Of a DNA stretch of 24,314 nt, positions 15,946 to 24,145 are shown piece after piece. The notes beneath the pieces are model-generated. The model did not search any database and was not told where the DNA came from. It saw only the letters and a list, made by a program, of their open reading frames with translations. A program made the translations under genes and the position numbers. The stretch's first letter is position 1. Every line of letters starts with the position of its first letter. Location of the stretch: NCBI GenBank assembly GCA_905372035.1, contig CAJPNN010000017.1, positions 1-24,314 of the forward strand. The letters are read 5' to 3'. The DNA is from Bacillota bacterium. GTDB taxonomy: Bacteria; Bacillota; Clostridia; Peptostreptococcales; Anaerovoracaceae.

Positions 15946-16665
15946 TTAAAAATGTCTTGTGTTAAGTTTATAACCCAGCCCCCTTATGCTTGCTATATAT
16001 TTAGGAGAGTTCGGATTTATTTCGATCTTTTTTCGTAAGGTACTTATATATACCATAACGGTTCTGCCGTCACCTTCAAGAGCCTCCATTTTCCAAACCT
16101 GCTCAAATATCTGTTCAGCATTAAAAATTCTGTTCGGATTTTCAACAAGAAGCTGTAGTATGTCAAATTCTTTAGCAGTCAAATTTATCAGTTGACCGTC
16201 TATGTAAACTTCTTTTTTGTTCACATCTATGGACATTCCGGGAAAGTCATATGAGATCTCCTCTTCATCGTCAGTTCCGTATTTTTTTCCGTCAAATTGG
16301 TTATGTCTTCTAAGTTGTGCTTTTATTCGTGCTATCAGTTCTCCTCCGTGAAAAGGTTTTGTAAGATAATCGTCTCCTCCGACTGAAAGAGCAACTATTT
16401 TATCTATTTCCTCGGATTTGCAACTTAGGAAAATAATCGGAACATGATTATTTTTTCTAAGTTCCAGGCATACATTTATTCCTTCAATATCCGGTAACAT
16501 AACATCTAAGATAATCAAATCAGGATTTTCTTTTTGTACGCATTCTATCGCATCATGACCGTTGAAGACGGAAAGTGCAGTAAATCCTTCGCTTTCGACA
16601 TATGACCGTATCAGATCATTGATGGGTTTTTCATCATCAACTATAAGTATTTTTTCGCCCGGCAT
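15946..16665 (-). CDS. OmpR/PhoB-family response regulator
   Basis: 239-residue DNA-binding response regulator, probable partner of the kinase encoded just upstream. The receiver domain (about 1-120) has D10/D11, phospho-acceptor D54 (IILDVMLPD), S81 and K103 (DDYLTKPFHGGE). After an acidic linker (GTDDEEEISYDF) comes a winged-helix domain with LTAKEFDILQLLVENPNRIF, GRTVMVYISTLRKKIE and IRGLGYKL. ATG 16665 is preferred over the in-frame ATG at 16722, because AGGGGAGG sits seven bases upstream and the receiver fold begins at residue 3; the longer form would add 19 basic residues with no counterpart in the family. Transcription should end at the bidirectional terminator downstream. Confidence 0.94.
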   Translation of the reverse strand: MPGEKILIVDDEKPINDLIRSYVESEGFTALSVFNGHDAIECVQKENPDLIILDVMLPDIEGINVCLELRKNNHVPIIFLSCKSEEIDKIVALSVGGDDYLTKPFHGGELIARIKAQLRRHNQFDGKKYGTDDEEEISYDFPGMSIDVNKKEVYIDGQLINLTAKEFDILQLLVENPNRIFNAEQIFEQVWKMEALEGDGRTVMVYISTLRKKIEINPNSPKYIASIRGLGYKLNTRHF

Positions 16666-16736
16666 ATTAGAGCCTCCCCTCATCTGTTTACTATATTTTT
16701 TTCGGATTATTATGTGTACCATTATACCTCATAACA

Positions 16737-18446
16737 CTAATCTTCGTAAATAGGAATAGTAAAATAGAAACTTGTTCCTTTTCCGAAAGTGCTTTTTACA
16801 TTTATAGTGCCTCCGTGAGCTTCGATTATCTCTTTGGATATAGTAAGTCCGAGGCCTGAACCGCTTTGATTTTTGACAGAGTTCGTACCATGACTTTTAT
16901 AAAATCTCTCAAATATATGAGGCAGATCTTCGGGAGATATACCGGTGCCCGTATCTGTTATGCCTATCAACAGATAGGCAGGTTTTTTATGAATTTGAAA
17001 ATACATTATTATTTTACCGTTTTCAAAGCTGTGTTTGAAAGCATTGTACAAAAGATTGGAAAAAACTTGGTTGATTCTTTCCGGATCGCATATTATATAT
17101 TGTCCTTTCAGTTCTTCATAATTCACTTCAACGGAAAGGTCCAATTTTCTTGTTATCACATCATAAGAATGTTTTTCTATAAGTTGACGACAAAGAACAT
17201 CGGCTGTCATTTCCATGTACTGAAAAGAAAACTGGTTGGTTTCGAGTTTTGAAAGTTGAAAAAGGTCATTTATCAGACGTTCGAGCATTAATGACTTTGA
17301 ATATATGAGCTGCAAAGCATTTTCGCGTTCTTCGGGTGAAGTTATGATGTTGTCAAGTAAAGCCCGTGAGTAGCCGTTTATTGACGTTACAGGTGTTTTC
17401 AACTCATGCGATACGGAAGAGAGCAGGACATCCCTGGCATGTTTTGATGCTTTAAGCTCATTTTCGGCGTCTTTTAGCAGTGTAATATCATGAACGAAAC
17501 TTTCTATAGCTTCGGGATTTCCATTTTCGTCATATAGTACCGAACTGTGAAATTCAACCCATTTTTCTATATCATCCTTGGTAACGATTTTTATAAGGAC
17601 CGGGTTGTTGCTTTCGTTTTCACCGCTGAATATGGCATCTATATCGTTAAAATAGTCGGGGTGAGTTATGTTCATGTAGAATTTCGGATCATTGTAAAAA
17701 TAATTTGCAACATATCCGGTCAAATCTTCTACCGACGGACTTATATATGTGAAATTTTTTCTCGGTTGCAATGAGTAATACAGAATAACATCCGAAGCGT
17801 TTTCCGTTATTATTCTGTACAGCCTTGCGGAAGATGCAATTTTCATTTTGGAATATTGAAGATATGCGGCTATAATTGAAAAATAAAGCAAATTGGAGAA
17901 TATGATTTCCATTATGTAAAACGAATAGCCTGTCATGCTTGTGCTGTCATAAAGAGAAAGGCTTGCCTTTCCCAGTCCCCATACGGAGAATATAAGTGAA
18001 AACATAATTTTTTGAGGTAATGTAAAATCCCATTTTACAATCACTATATAGACTATAAAACATACCATTCCGTATTGATACAAAGATACAGGTATATATA
18101 AAGAAAGCATAGTGAATTTATATATTGCACCCAGAAATACCCATATTGAAAGGTAAAGGCTGAAACGATACCAAAAGCTCGGTATTTGTATATGTGCCAT
18201 GGAATAGCAGCCGAACAAAAGAAAGAGAATGTTGTACATATCACATATTTTGCGTATTTCCATAAGCTCTATAATATTTTTATTTATTGCGATATTGAGA
18301 AGAATAAGACTGGCGGAATAAGTTAGCCAGCATATACCCCAAAATTTTACGAACCGTTCTCTACTTTTTACAAACATGTTGAAGTAGACAAAAGCTACCG
18401 AAGATGTCATGAGTGTAAATAAAAGAATTATTATATTGAGATACAT
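16737..18446 (-). CDS. PAS-domain sensor histidine kinase with multi-helix membrane sensor
   Basis: 569-residue membrane kinase. The N-terminal third (about 1-195) is a block of seven or so transmembrane helices with short loops, suggesting ligand sensing within the membrane or from a transported solute rather than through a large extracellular domain. A PAS domain follows (about 208-327: YRIITENASDVI...ISPSVEDLTGY...THPDY), then the HisKA box SHELKTPVTSINGY with H347, the N box around N468 (NLLYNAFKHS), the G1 box DTGTGI (498) and the G2 box GSGLGL (529). All catalytic parts look intact. AGGGAGG precedes ATG 18446. It lies first in a kinase-regulator operon that is divergent from the symporter operon, its most likely target. 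Confidence 0.92.
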   Translation of the reverse strand: MYLNIIILLFTLMTSSVAFVYFNMFVKSRERFVKFWGICWLTYSASLILLNIAINKNIIELMEIRKICDMYNILFLLFGCYSMAHIQIPSFWYRFSLYLSIWVFLGAIYKFTMLSLYIPVSLYQYGMVCFIVYIVIVKWDFTLPQKIMFSLIFSVWGLGKASLSLYDSTSMTGYSFYIMEIIFSNLLYFSIIAAYLQYSKMKIASSARLYRIITENASDVILYYSLQPRKNFTYISPSVEDLTGYVANYFYNDPKFYMNITHPDYFNDIDAIFSGENESNNPVLIKIVTKDDIEKWVEFHSSVLYDENGNPEAIESFVHDITLLKDAENELKASKHARDVLLSSVSHELKTPVTSINGYSRALLDNIITSPEERENALQLIYSKSLMLERLINDLFQLSKLETNQFSFQYMEMTADVLCRQLIEKHSYDVITRKLDLSVEVNYEELKGQYIICDPERINQVFSNLLYNAFKHSFENGKIIMYFQIHKKPAYLLIGITDTGTGISPEDLPHIFERFYKSHGTNSVKNQSGSGLGLTISKEIIEAHGGTINVKSTFGKGTSFYFTIPIYED

Positions 18447-18473
18447 AAGAACCTCCCTAAATAATATGCTTTA

Positions 18474-18502
18474 AGTATAATTCACCGACAGATAAAATTC
18501 AA
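18474..18502 (-). promoter_or_regulatory. promoter of the two-component operon
   Basis: On the minus strand TTGAAT (18502-18497) and TATACT (18479-18474) are separated by 17 bases, about 28 bases upstream of the kinase start codon. Confidence 0.75.
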
Positions 18503-18665
18503 CGTATTTAAACTTATTTAATAATTCAAATCAAACAGGCAGTTTGGCAATAGAGTTTTAAATGAACCGCTATGACTTAGCAAGCCGTGGGTAACGGCAG
18601 TTTAATAAAATATATCAAGATTTAAATTCCGGGGACAAGTTTACGGGGATGATAAAACTGCAATC

Positions 18666-18694
18666 TTGACAAACCGATTAGCGAAAGATACTAT
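18666..18694 (+). promoter_or_regulatory. promoter of the symporter operon
   Basis: A perfect TTGACA (18666-18671) is followed 17 bases later by TACTAT (18689-18694), about 37 bases before the symporter ATG. The region between this and the divergent kinase promoter (18503-18665) has no gene but holds repeated GCAGTTT/AAACTGC words and a GCCGT/ACGGC hairpin. Confidence 0.75.
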
Positions 18695-18731
18695 AGTGAT
18701 ATTACTTATGTGAAGCTTAAGGAGATGAATA

Positions 18732-20216
18732 ATGAATGTAACCACACCGGTACTTTTGATAGTATTTTTTTTCATAATGATACCTCTCGTTTTGGCGGAA
18801 TTTGTTAGGGCTCGTTCCGTTCCGTCAGCGGAGGATTTTTTTCTGCAAAATAGAAAAATGCCGATCATTATGAGTTTTTTTACAATATATGCAACTTGGA
18901 TGAGTATATTCGGACTTATGGGAGCATGTTCGTATTTCTATGGAAAAGGACCTGTTTATATGACATCCGTGGCATGGGATATATTTTTCGGAATATTGGT
19001 TTATCTAATAGGTACACGGATATGGTTTTATGGAAAACAGAGGGGATATTTTACACCCACGGATTTTTTTAATGATATATACGGCAGTAGGAAACTTAAT
19101 ATAGCGATAACGGTTATAATCATATTTTTTACGGTTCCGTATTTGGAAATACAATTTTCGGGAAGTTCATATCTGGTGGAAATAGCTACGAACGGTCTTA
19201 TTCCATGGCAGATAAGCGGACTTCTATTTTACAGTATAATAGTAATATATTTATGGTACGGCGGACTTAGGGCGGTTGCACTTGCGGATGTGTTCTACGG
19301 TGCATGCCTTTTAGCAACGATGCTTTTTACGGGATTTTACCTGTCGGATAAGGCCGGCGGTGTGCATGAAATGTTTAAGCTTATTGAGAATTCAGGTCCT
19401 AAACATTTGACGTTGCCGGGCCCGAACAATGATGCGGGAGCTTTTTTTTGGATCTGTATGTTTCTGACCGTTCCGATAGGGGCATTAATGGGTCCTCAAA
19501 TGTGGATAAGAAATTATGCGGTAAAATCATATAAAACGTTTAAAATAGTTCCTTTGCTGCTTGCGCTTGTGGGTATTCAGGTGCTCGGTCCGATGCTCGC
19601 AGGTTCGGCGGGAATAATTCTCGAACCGAATGTTACAGTTGAAGATAAACTTATTCCTATACTTTTTGTGCATTACAGCGGATCTATACTTTGTGCATTT
19701 ATATTTTGCGGTGTAGCTTCGGCGGCACTTTCAACTGCGAATTCTCAAATTCATGCGATAGCGACGGTATATACGATAGACATTCACAGAAGATATATAA
19801 ATCCGGATGTATCGGATAGAAAAATGAGCGCGATTGCAAGGTGGACGGTACTTACGGTTTCTTTTATAACGTTCGGCATATTTTTGAAAACACCGACTGT
19901 AATTATGGAAACGGGAATAATGGCGCTTGGAGGAGTGGCACAGATATTTATTCCGGTATTGGGAGCATTATTTTGGACAAGGTCAAATTCCGACGGGGCT
20001 TTTTGGGGACTTATTTCGGGAGAGGCGGCAATAATGATATCGGTGTGGATATTTAAGCTTGATTCGAGTTATGCGGCAATTATAGGTATGCTGATCAATG
20101 CAGTAATATTTATTATGATAAGCCTGATAAAAAAACCGAATCCTGCTGTAAGTGAAAAGATATTGTCATACAGAAATGAGTATTCAATGAGAGTATATGA
20201 GAACAGATTGGATTAG
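18732..20216 (+). CDS. Sodium:solute symporter (SSS) family transporter
   Basis: 494-residue membrane protein with about 13 hydrophobic helices. SSS features are the N-terminal RSVPSAEDFFLQNRKMPIIMSFFTIYATWMS, YFTPTDFFNDIYGSRKL, LWYGGLRAVALADVFYGACLL, and the small-residue helix VASAALSTANSQIHAIATVYTIDI that normally bears Na+ ligands. Such proteins import organic anions, amino acids or sugars with Na+. The start has AAGGAG eight bases upstream. A small membrane protein of the type that often accompanies SSS carriers follows at once, so the pair likely forms one transport system. The substrate cannot be called from the sequence; carboxylate or pantothenate-like solutes are possible. Confidence 0.9.
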   Translation: MNVTTPVLLIVFFFIMIPLVLAEFVRARSVPSAEDFFLQNRKMPIIMSFFTIYATWMSIFGLMGACSYFYGKGPVYMTSVAWDIFFGILVYLIGTRIWFYGKQRGYFTPTDFFNDIYGSRKLNIAITVIIIFFTVPYLEIQFSGSSYLVEIATNGLIPWQISGLLFYSIIVIYLWYGGLRAVALADVFYGACLLATMLFTGFYLSDKAGGVHEMFKLIENSGPKHLTLPGPNNDAGAFFWICMFLTVPIGALMGPQMWIRNYAVKSYKTFKIVPLLLALVGIQVLGPMLAGSAGIILEPNVTVEDKLIPILFVHYSGSILCAFIFCGVASAALSTANSQIHAIATVYTIDIHRRYINPDVSDRKMSAIARWTVLTVSFITFGIFLKTPTVIMETGIMALGGVAQIFIPVLGALFWTRSNSDGAFWGLISGEAAIMISVWIFKLDSSYAAIIGMLINAVIFIMISLIKKPNPAVSEKILSYRNEYSMRVYENRLD

Positions 20217-20255
20217 TTTTTATGTTGTTTTGTTTTCGGAAAGGTTTATATATCT

Positions 20256-20513
20256 ATGAGAAAAAGAAAACTTAAGCGAAAAATTATAATTTGGATCATG
20301 CTTATAATAGGGTTCGGAGCTATGGAGTTTCCGGGGATATTTTACGTGCAACATAAAATAGAGCCGTATATATTTAGTATGCCGTTTATTTACGGATATA
20401 TACTTTGCTGGTGGATATATATGTGCTTGGTGATTTTTGCGGCCTACAAGCTTAATTGGGGTAACGAACCGGATAAAAGAAAGGATAAATCAAAGGGGAA
20501 AAGAGATGAATAA
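20256..20513 (+). CDS. small two-helix membrane protein, DUF3311-like
   Basis: 85 residues: a very basic start (MRKRKLKRKI), two transmembrane helices (about 10-27 and 40-63) joined by FPGIFYVQHKIEPYIFSMP, and a highly charged cytoplasmic tail (EPDKRKDKSKGKRDE). Short proteins of this layout (DUF3311 and the YhdT/DUF997 type) are regularly encoded next to sodium:solute symporters, and the FPxxY...P...G motif pattern agrees, though I assign the family by resemblance only. The ribosome binding site (GGAAAGG) is rather distant from the ATG. Its end overlaps the L,D-transpeptidase start by eight bases. Probably an accessory subunit of the symporter. Confidence 0.7.
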   Translation: MRKRKLKRKIIIWIMLIIGFGAMEFPGIFYVQHKIEPYIFSMPFIYGYILCWWIYMCLVIFAAYKLNWGNEPDKRKDKSKGKRDE

Positions 20514-21756
20514 AAGAAAAAGTTTGACTGTTATGTTTTTGACTGTTTTGTTTGTAGGAACTTCAATTTCCATGTCATGCTCCGCATCATGGGCAGATGA
20601 TGATATGCGCACTCTTAATGATAGCATAAAAGCTTCCGGTGACAATGTAAAAGTTATCGATGATAAGGTTAAAGTCAACCATGGCAATGTACAAATTGCT
20701 GATGAGAATATGCAGCCTCCTGCTGAAAACAATAATGACACTGATGCAGGAATTAATAACGTTCAGTTCAATATGGGATATATACCGGGTAAAATAGGAA
20801 TATATGATAACCTTACAGGCAGCGTGTTTATAAGCGGGATAGAGGGTGAAAAAATATGTACGGCAATGTGGCTTTATAACGGTAACCCTATACCGGGATA
20901 TACGAATAAAAATTTTAAAGCTCATAACGGGGCAAAGTCTGCAATCAATATAAATTTGCCGAGATATTACGGAATGGAAACAAATCCTAAAATCACTTTC
21001 AGGCTGATTTACAATAATACAGTAAAAGAAAGCAGTAAAAATGTGAATGTAGGCTATGTTCCGCAGGCCTATTATAAACAAAATGAAATCAATGCGGTGA
21101 TGAATAAAGTATATAAGATTGAAATTGAAGGATGGACGAACAAAGCTGTTTCAGTTTTAAGTTCTCCAAAAGGAAGGGCGGTTCAATCTTTGAAGGCTAA
21201 TTCATATCTGAGAATAATATCTAAAAACGATACTTGGGCGAGAGTCAGAACAGCTTCAGGTAAGGTCGGATATGTAGCGGTTGCAAATATAAGGATAAGC
21301 AATGCAAGGTATACGACGGGAGGAGACCTATCAAACTATGACAAGAATACGTGGATAAACAGAATGGGTTTTGCAAGCTCAGTACCATATCTCGTTTGGG
21401 TAAATGTAAAACATCAAAAAGTGAATGTGTTTTACGGTGAAAAAGGTCGATTTAACATTATAAGGGTAATGACCTGTGCAACGGGCAAAAACACTACACC
21501 TACAAATAACGGGGTACACAAGTATTATAAAAAGGATGCGATTTGGAATTTTGATAACAAGTATTATGTTGCGCCCGTTTTAAGGTTTAATTATACGGGA
21601 GAAGCATTTCACTCCAGACCGAAGAGAATGAACGGAACCGTTTTGGAATCAGGGATGGGAGTTCCGGTTTCTCACGGGTGCGTTAGAATGCTTGATGTCG
21701 ATATCAACTGGTTGGCATCGAATCTTCCGATCGGTGCAACGGTAGTAGTGTGGTAA
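20506..21756 (+). CDS. secreted L,D-transpeptidase (YkuD) with SH3-like domain
   Basis: 416-residue exported cell-wall enzyme that would make or exchange L,D cross-links in peptidoglycan. The start ATG 20506 (RBS AAGGGGA) gives a textbook signal peptide: MNKRKS, hydrophobic core, and a SCSASWA-type cleavage region near residue 27. Next come a low-complexity Asp/Val/Lys stretch (about 35-70), an Ig-like beta domain (about 80-180), a bacterial SH3-like domain (about 205-265: NKAVSVLSSPKGRAVQSLK...WARVRTASGKVGYVAV), and a C-terminal YkuD domain ending in the catalytic SHGCVRM with the nucleophilic Cys. The reading frame is open upstream to 20437, but that extension lies inside the previous gene. 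Being in a transporter operon is unusual for this enzyme. Confidence 0.9.
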   Translation: MNKRKSLTVMFLTVLFVGTSISMSCSASWADDDMRTLNDSIKASGDNVKVIDDKVKVNHGNVQIADENMQPPAENNNDTDAGINNVQFNMGYIPGKIGIYDNLTGSVFISGIEGEKICTAMWLYNGNPIPGYTNKNFKAHNGAKSAININLPRYYGMETNPKITFRLIYNNTVKESSKNVNVGYVPQAYYKQNEINAVMNKVYKIEIEGWTNKAVSVLSSPKGRAVQSLKANSYLRIISKNDTWARVRTASGKVGYVAVANIRISNARYTTGGDLSNYDKNTWINRMGFASSVPYLVWVNVKHQKVNVFYGEKGRFNIIRVMTCATGKNTTPTNNGVHKYYKKDAIWNFDNKYYVAPVLRFNYTGEAFHSRPKRMNGTVLESGMGVPVSHGCVRMLDVDINWLASNLPIGATVVVW

Positions 21757-21805
21757 AAACAATTTGGCAATACAACTAAATGGAATGAAAATGTCTAAAT
21801 AGACT

Positions 21806-21834
21806 TTGACTTTTTGCTCTAAAATAAATAGTAT
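21806..21834 (+). promoter_or_regulatory. probable promoter of the AraC-ECF cassette
   Basis: TTGACT (21806-21811) and TAGTAT (21829-21834) are 17 bases apart. The promoter is flanked by two inverted repeats: GTCTA-AA-TAGAC (21793-21804) just before the -35 box, and GTTAG-AGGTTA-CTAAC (21843-21858) just after the -10 box, the usual places for activator and repressor sites. Confidence 0.55.
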
Positions 21835-21885
21835 ACATATAGGTTAGAGGTTACTAACTATAAATTTGTGACGGGAGGTGCCGGA

Positions 21886-22863
21886 ATGAACTCAACCATG
21901 GAATTGGGCGATAACGTAAAGGTTCTGGCATGGGACGAGAGCCACGCCATTCTTGAAGTTAAAGATGATACCGGAGAGGGTCTAATGACAATATATACAC
22001 CCTTTGCGGGAGTCTATATAAATATCTCTGATATGCACATGCAGCGTTGCAAATCAGGCTTTTTTTTAAAGAAAAATGCTAATGTCATCTGTTTTGACCA
22101 TTGCAAGGAGGGACGGATCGAGTTGGAGACTTCGGAAGGTGTTTACAGTGTCCTTCAGGAAAAGCAGCTTCGGATTGATGACCGTAGGCATCATAGCGGG
22201 CATGTTGTAATGCCGCTCAATCATTTTCACGGAATCAGCATTTATATCGATCTTGAACCACAGGGAATCGCTGCGGTCGTGCCGAAGTTCTCTGTTGATA
22301 TTCACCGCTTGAGAAACAAGTTCTGCAAGGAAGGTGAGCCTTATATTCTAAAAAACGACACGGCTGTGGAAGGGATCATGGCATGTCTCTATCATCCACC
22401 CGCAGATCTCGGTCCGGATTACTACAGGCTCAAAACTCTTGAGTTGTTATTGTATCTTAATGCGGTGGAGATACAGGAAGGTAACCGTAAAGAGATTCGC
22501 TTTTTCCGCAGTTCTGCCGATAAGCTCCGAGAGATCCATACACAGATCACAGAAAATCTATCCATACACTTTACGATCAGGGAATTATCTGAAGAATATG
22601 ACATCCCACAGACAGAACTCAAAATCAGCTTTAAGGAGATGTATGGGGATTCCATCTATTCTTATTTAAAGCGGTACCGTATGAATACCGCGGCTTCTCT
22701 GCTGATCAAAAATCTGGACATGAGTGTATCTGAGATTGCGCATCTTGTCGGATATGAGACAACAGGGAAATTCGCTGCCGCATTTCGGCAAATCATCGGT
22801 ACTACGCCTTTGGACTACCGCAAGCACCGAACAAAGCCGGCAGATAATTTAATCAACATATAG
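21886..22863 (+). CDS. AraC/XylS family transcriptional regulator
   Basis: 325-residue regulator. The N-terminal ~210 residues form a beta-rich ligand or sensing domain with no clear signature; the C-terminal ~100 residues carry two helix-turn-helix units, with IRELSEEYDIPQTELKISFKEMYGDSIYSYLKRYRM and then MSVSEIAHLVGYETTGKFAAAFRQIIGTTPLDYRKHR, the classical AraC ending. ATG 21886 is six bases after GGGAGGTG; an in-frame GTG at 21868 overlaps the RBS region and is rejected. Arg codons here are often CGT/CGC/CGG and Ile is mostly ATC/ATT, unlike the AGA/ATA preference of upstream genes, suggesting transfer. It heads an operon of ECF transporter genes that it presumably controls, possibly in response to the transported compound (iron or siderophore-type roles are known for related cassettes, but not shown here). 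Confidence 0.9.
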   Translation: MNSTMELGDNVKVLAWDESHAILEVKDDTGEGLMTIYTPFAGVYINISDMHMQRCKSGFFLKKNANVICFDHCKEGRIELETSEGVYSVLQEKQLRIDDRRHHSGHVVMPLNHFHGISIYIDLEPQGIAAVVPKFSVDIHRLRNKFCKEGEPYILKNDTAVEGIMACLYHPPADLGPDYYRLKTLELLLYLNAVEIQEGNRKEIRFFRSSADKLREIHTQITENLSIHFTIRELSEEYDIPQTELKISFKEMYGDSIYSYLKRYRMNTAASLLIKNLDMSVSEIAHLVGYETTGKFAAAFRQIIGTTPLDYRKHRTKPADNLINI

Positions 22864-22875
22864 GAGGTTAAAGAA

Positions 22876-23472
22876 ATGATGAACCAAAATCGAAAACTGA
22901 CAGGAAAAGATGTAATTGCGATCGGTATCTATTCCGCAATCTACTTTGTGATGAATTTTGCGGCAATGATGACGGGGTTCATTCCCCTGCTCTGGATTTT
23001 GCTCGCAGGAACCGCGGCGATCCTCACCGGTATTCCTTTCTTGCTGATGGCGGTAAAAGTTCCTAAGCCTGGAGCTGTCCTAATCATGGGTTTCATCACT
23101 GCTTTTTTGTATTTTGCTACAGGGCAGTTTACAGTGCTCCTTCTGATCACGATGCTGCTCGCCTGTGTTCTTTCAGAAGGCTACAGGTACATAACGAAAT
23201 ATGTTCTTAAATTCAGGAATCTTGCGGTCGCTTTCATCTTGTTCAGCTATGGTATGGTAGGATCGCCGCTTGCCTTATTTGTGTATCGTGAGAGCTTTTT
23301 GGCACAGATCAGCGAGACCATGAGCCGTAAATACGTTGCGGCAATTTCTTCCTATATCACAACCCCCATGTTGATCCTTTTGTTGACTTCCCCGATCGCC
23401 GGCGGGTTCCTTGGTGCGCTGATTGCCAAGGGGATATTCAAAAAACATTTTAAAAAAGCCGGTATCGTCTAA
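22876..23472 (+). CDS. MptD/Trep_Strep-type ECF transporter S component
   Basis: 198-residue integral membrane protein with about six helices. The opening MMNQNRKLTGKDVIAIGIYSAIYFVMNF and the internal FLLMAVKVPKPGAVLIMG match the Trep_Strep / MptD family of putative ECF S components, whose substrate is unknown. AGGAGG sits eight bases upstream of the ATG, directly after the regulator stop codon. It is followed without gap by EcfT, so it belongs to a self-contained (group I) ECF system, in contrast to FolT at 4604-5122. Strong GC and CGN-rich codon use links it to the regulator. Confidence 0.85.
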   Translation: MMNQNRKLTGKDVIAIGIYSAIYFVMNFAAMMTGFIPLLWILLAGTAAILTGIPFLLMAVKVPKPGAVLIMGFITAFLYFATGQFTVLLLITMLLACVLSEGYRYITKYVLKFRNLAVAFILFSYGMVGSPLALFVYRESFLAQISETMSRKYVAAISSYITTPMLILLLTSPIAGGFLGALIAKGIFKKHFKKAGIV

Positions 23473-24144
23473 ATGCGCTATCGGAAGATTGACCCTCGCG
23501 CCGGCCTTTTCATTCTCCTGCTTTCCAACGTCGGTATGTTCCTGGAAAGAACCAGCATGCAGGGAAATGCTCTGGCGGGGATAATTATCGTAGTTATGCT
23601 CCTATATGGTTGCCCGAAAATTGCGACAGGCGGAGTAGGATTCCTGTTGCTGTTATATTGTCTGCAAACCTTTGTGCTTCCTGTATCGCCCATAGTTTTT
23701 ACTACCCTGTTTTCCGTATTTGTGAATATGACAAGAAGAATGCTCCCTTGCCTCTTGACGGGGGCATTGCTGGTAAATAAGTGCAGCGTCCGGGAGTTTG
23801 TTGCCGCCATGCGTAAGTTGCGTCTGCCTCAAAATTTCATTACTGCCATGGCTGTCACGGTTCGTTACTTTCCGGCTATTTCAGAAGAGGTTCGTCACAT
23901 TACAAATGCAATGAAGCTCCAGAGGATCCCGGCGGGGAGAAAAATCGAGTGTTATCTGGTGCCAATTATGCTTTCTGCGACAAAAACCGCAGAAGAACTT
24001 TCTGCGGCAGCAGTAGTCAGAGGGGTTGACAGTCCGAAAAAAAAGACCAGTGCGGTGAAAATCGGTTTCAGTGTAACAGATATTTCCTGTATGCTGCTGA
24101 CTGCCGCAGGAGTGGTCCTTATCTTGATATTTGTGAAAGGATAA
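23473..24144 (+). CDS. ECF transporter transmembrane T component
   Basis: 223-residue EcfT/CbiQ-like membrane coupling subunit. Its start codon follows the S-component stop directly. The N-terminal hydrophobic helices lead to a cytoplasmic coupling region with MRKLRLPQNFITAMAVTVRYFPAI and the Ala-Arg-Gly type motif AAAVVRGVDSPKK, the helices that contact the ATPases. A final hydrophobic helix closes the protein. It should connect the S component to ATPase subunits. No ribosome binding site precedes the ATG, so translation likely depends on coupling with the upstream gene. Confidence 0.88.
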   Translation: MRYRKIDPRAGLFILLLSNVGMFLERTSMQGNALAGIIIVVMLLYGCPKIATGGVGFLLLLYCLQTFVLPVSPIVFTTLFSVFVNMTRRMLPCLLTGALLVNKCSVREFVAAMRKLRLPQNFITAMAVTVRYFPAISEEVRHITNAMKLQRIPAGRKIECYLVPIMLSATKTAEELSAAAVVRGVDSPKKKTSAVKIGFSVTDISCMLLTAAGVVLILIFVKG

Positions 24145-24145
24145 A

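Noticed and set aside
16666..16722. Longer form of the response regulator from ATG 16722
   Set aside because: A strong AGGGGAGG sits correctly before ATG 16665, and receiver domains normally begin within a few residues of the start.
18541..18660. Possible riboswitch in the leader region between the kinase and the symporter
   Set aside because: The GCCGT/ACGGC hairpin and GGGGACAAG words looked suggestive, but the region lies upstream of the symporter promoter, and I could not match it to a known aptamer.
20587..21081. A 164-codon minus-strand frame within the L,D-transpeptidase gene
   Set aside because: It lies wholly antisense to a well-supported gene and reads as a reverse-complement shadow with no start signals or motifs.
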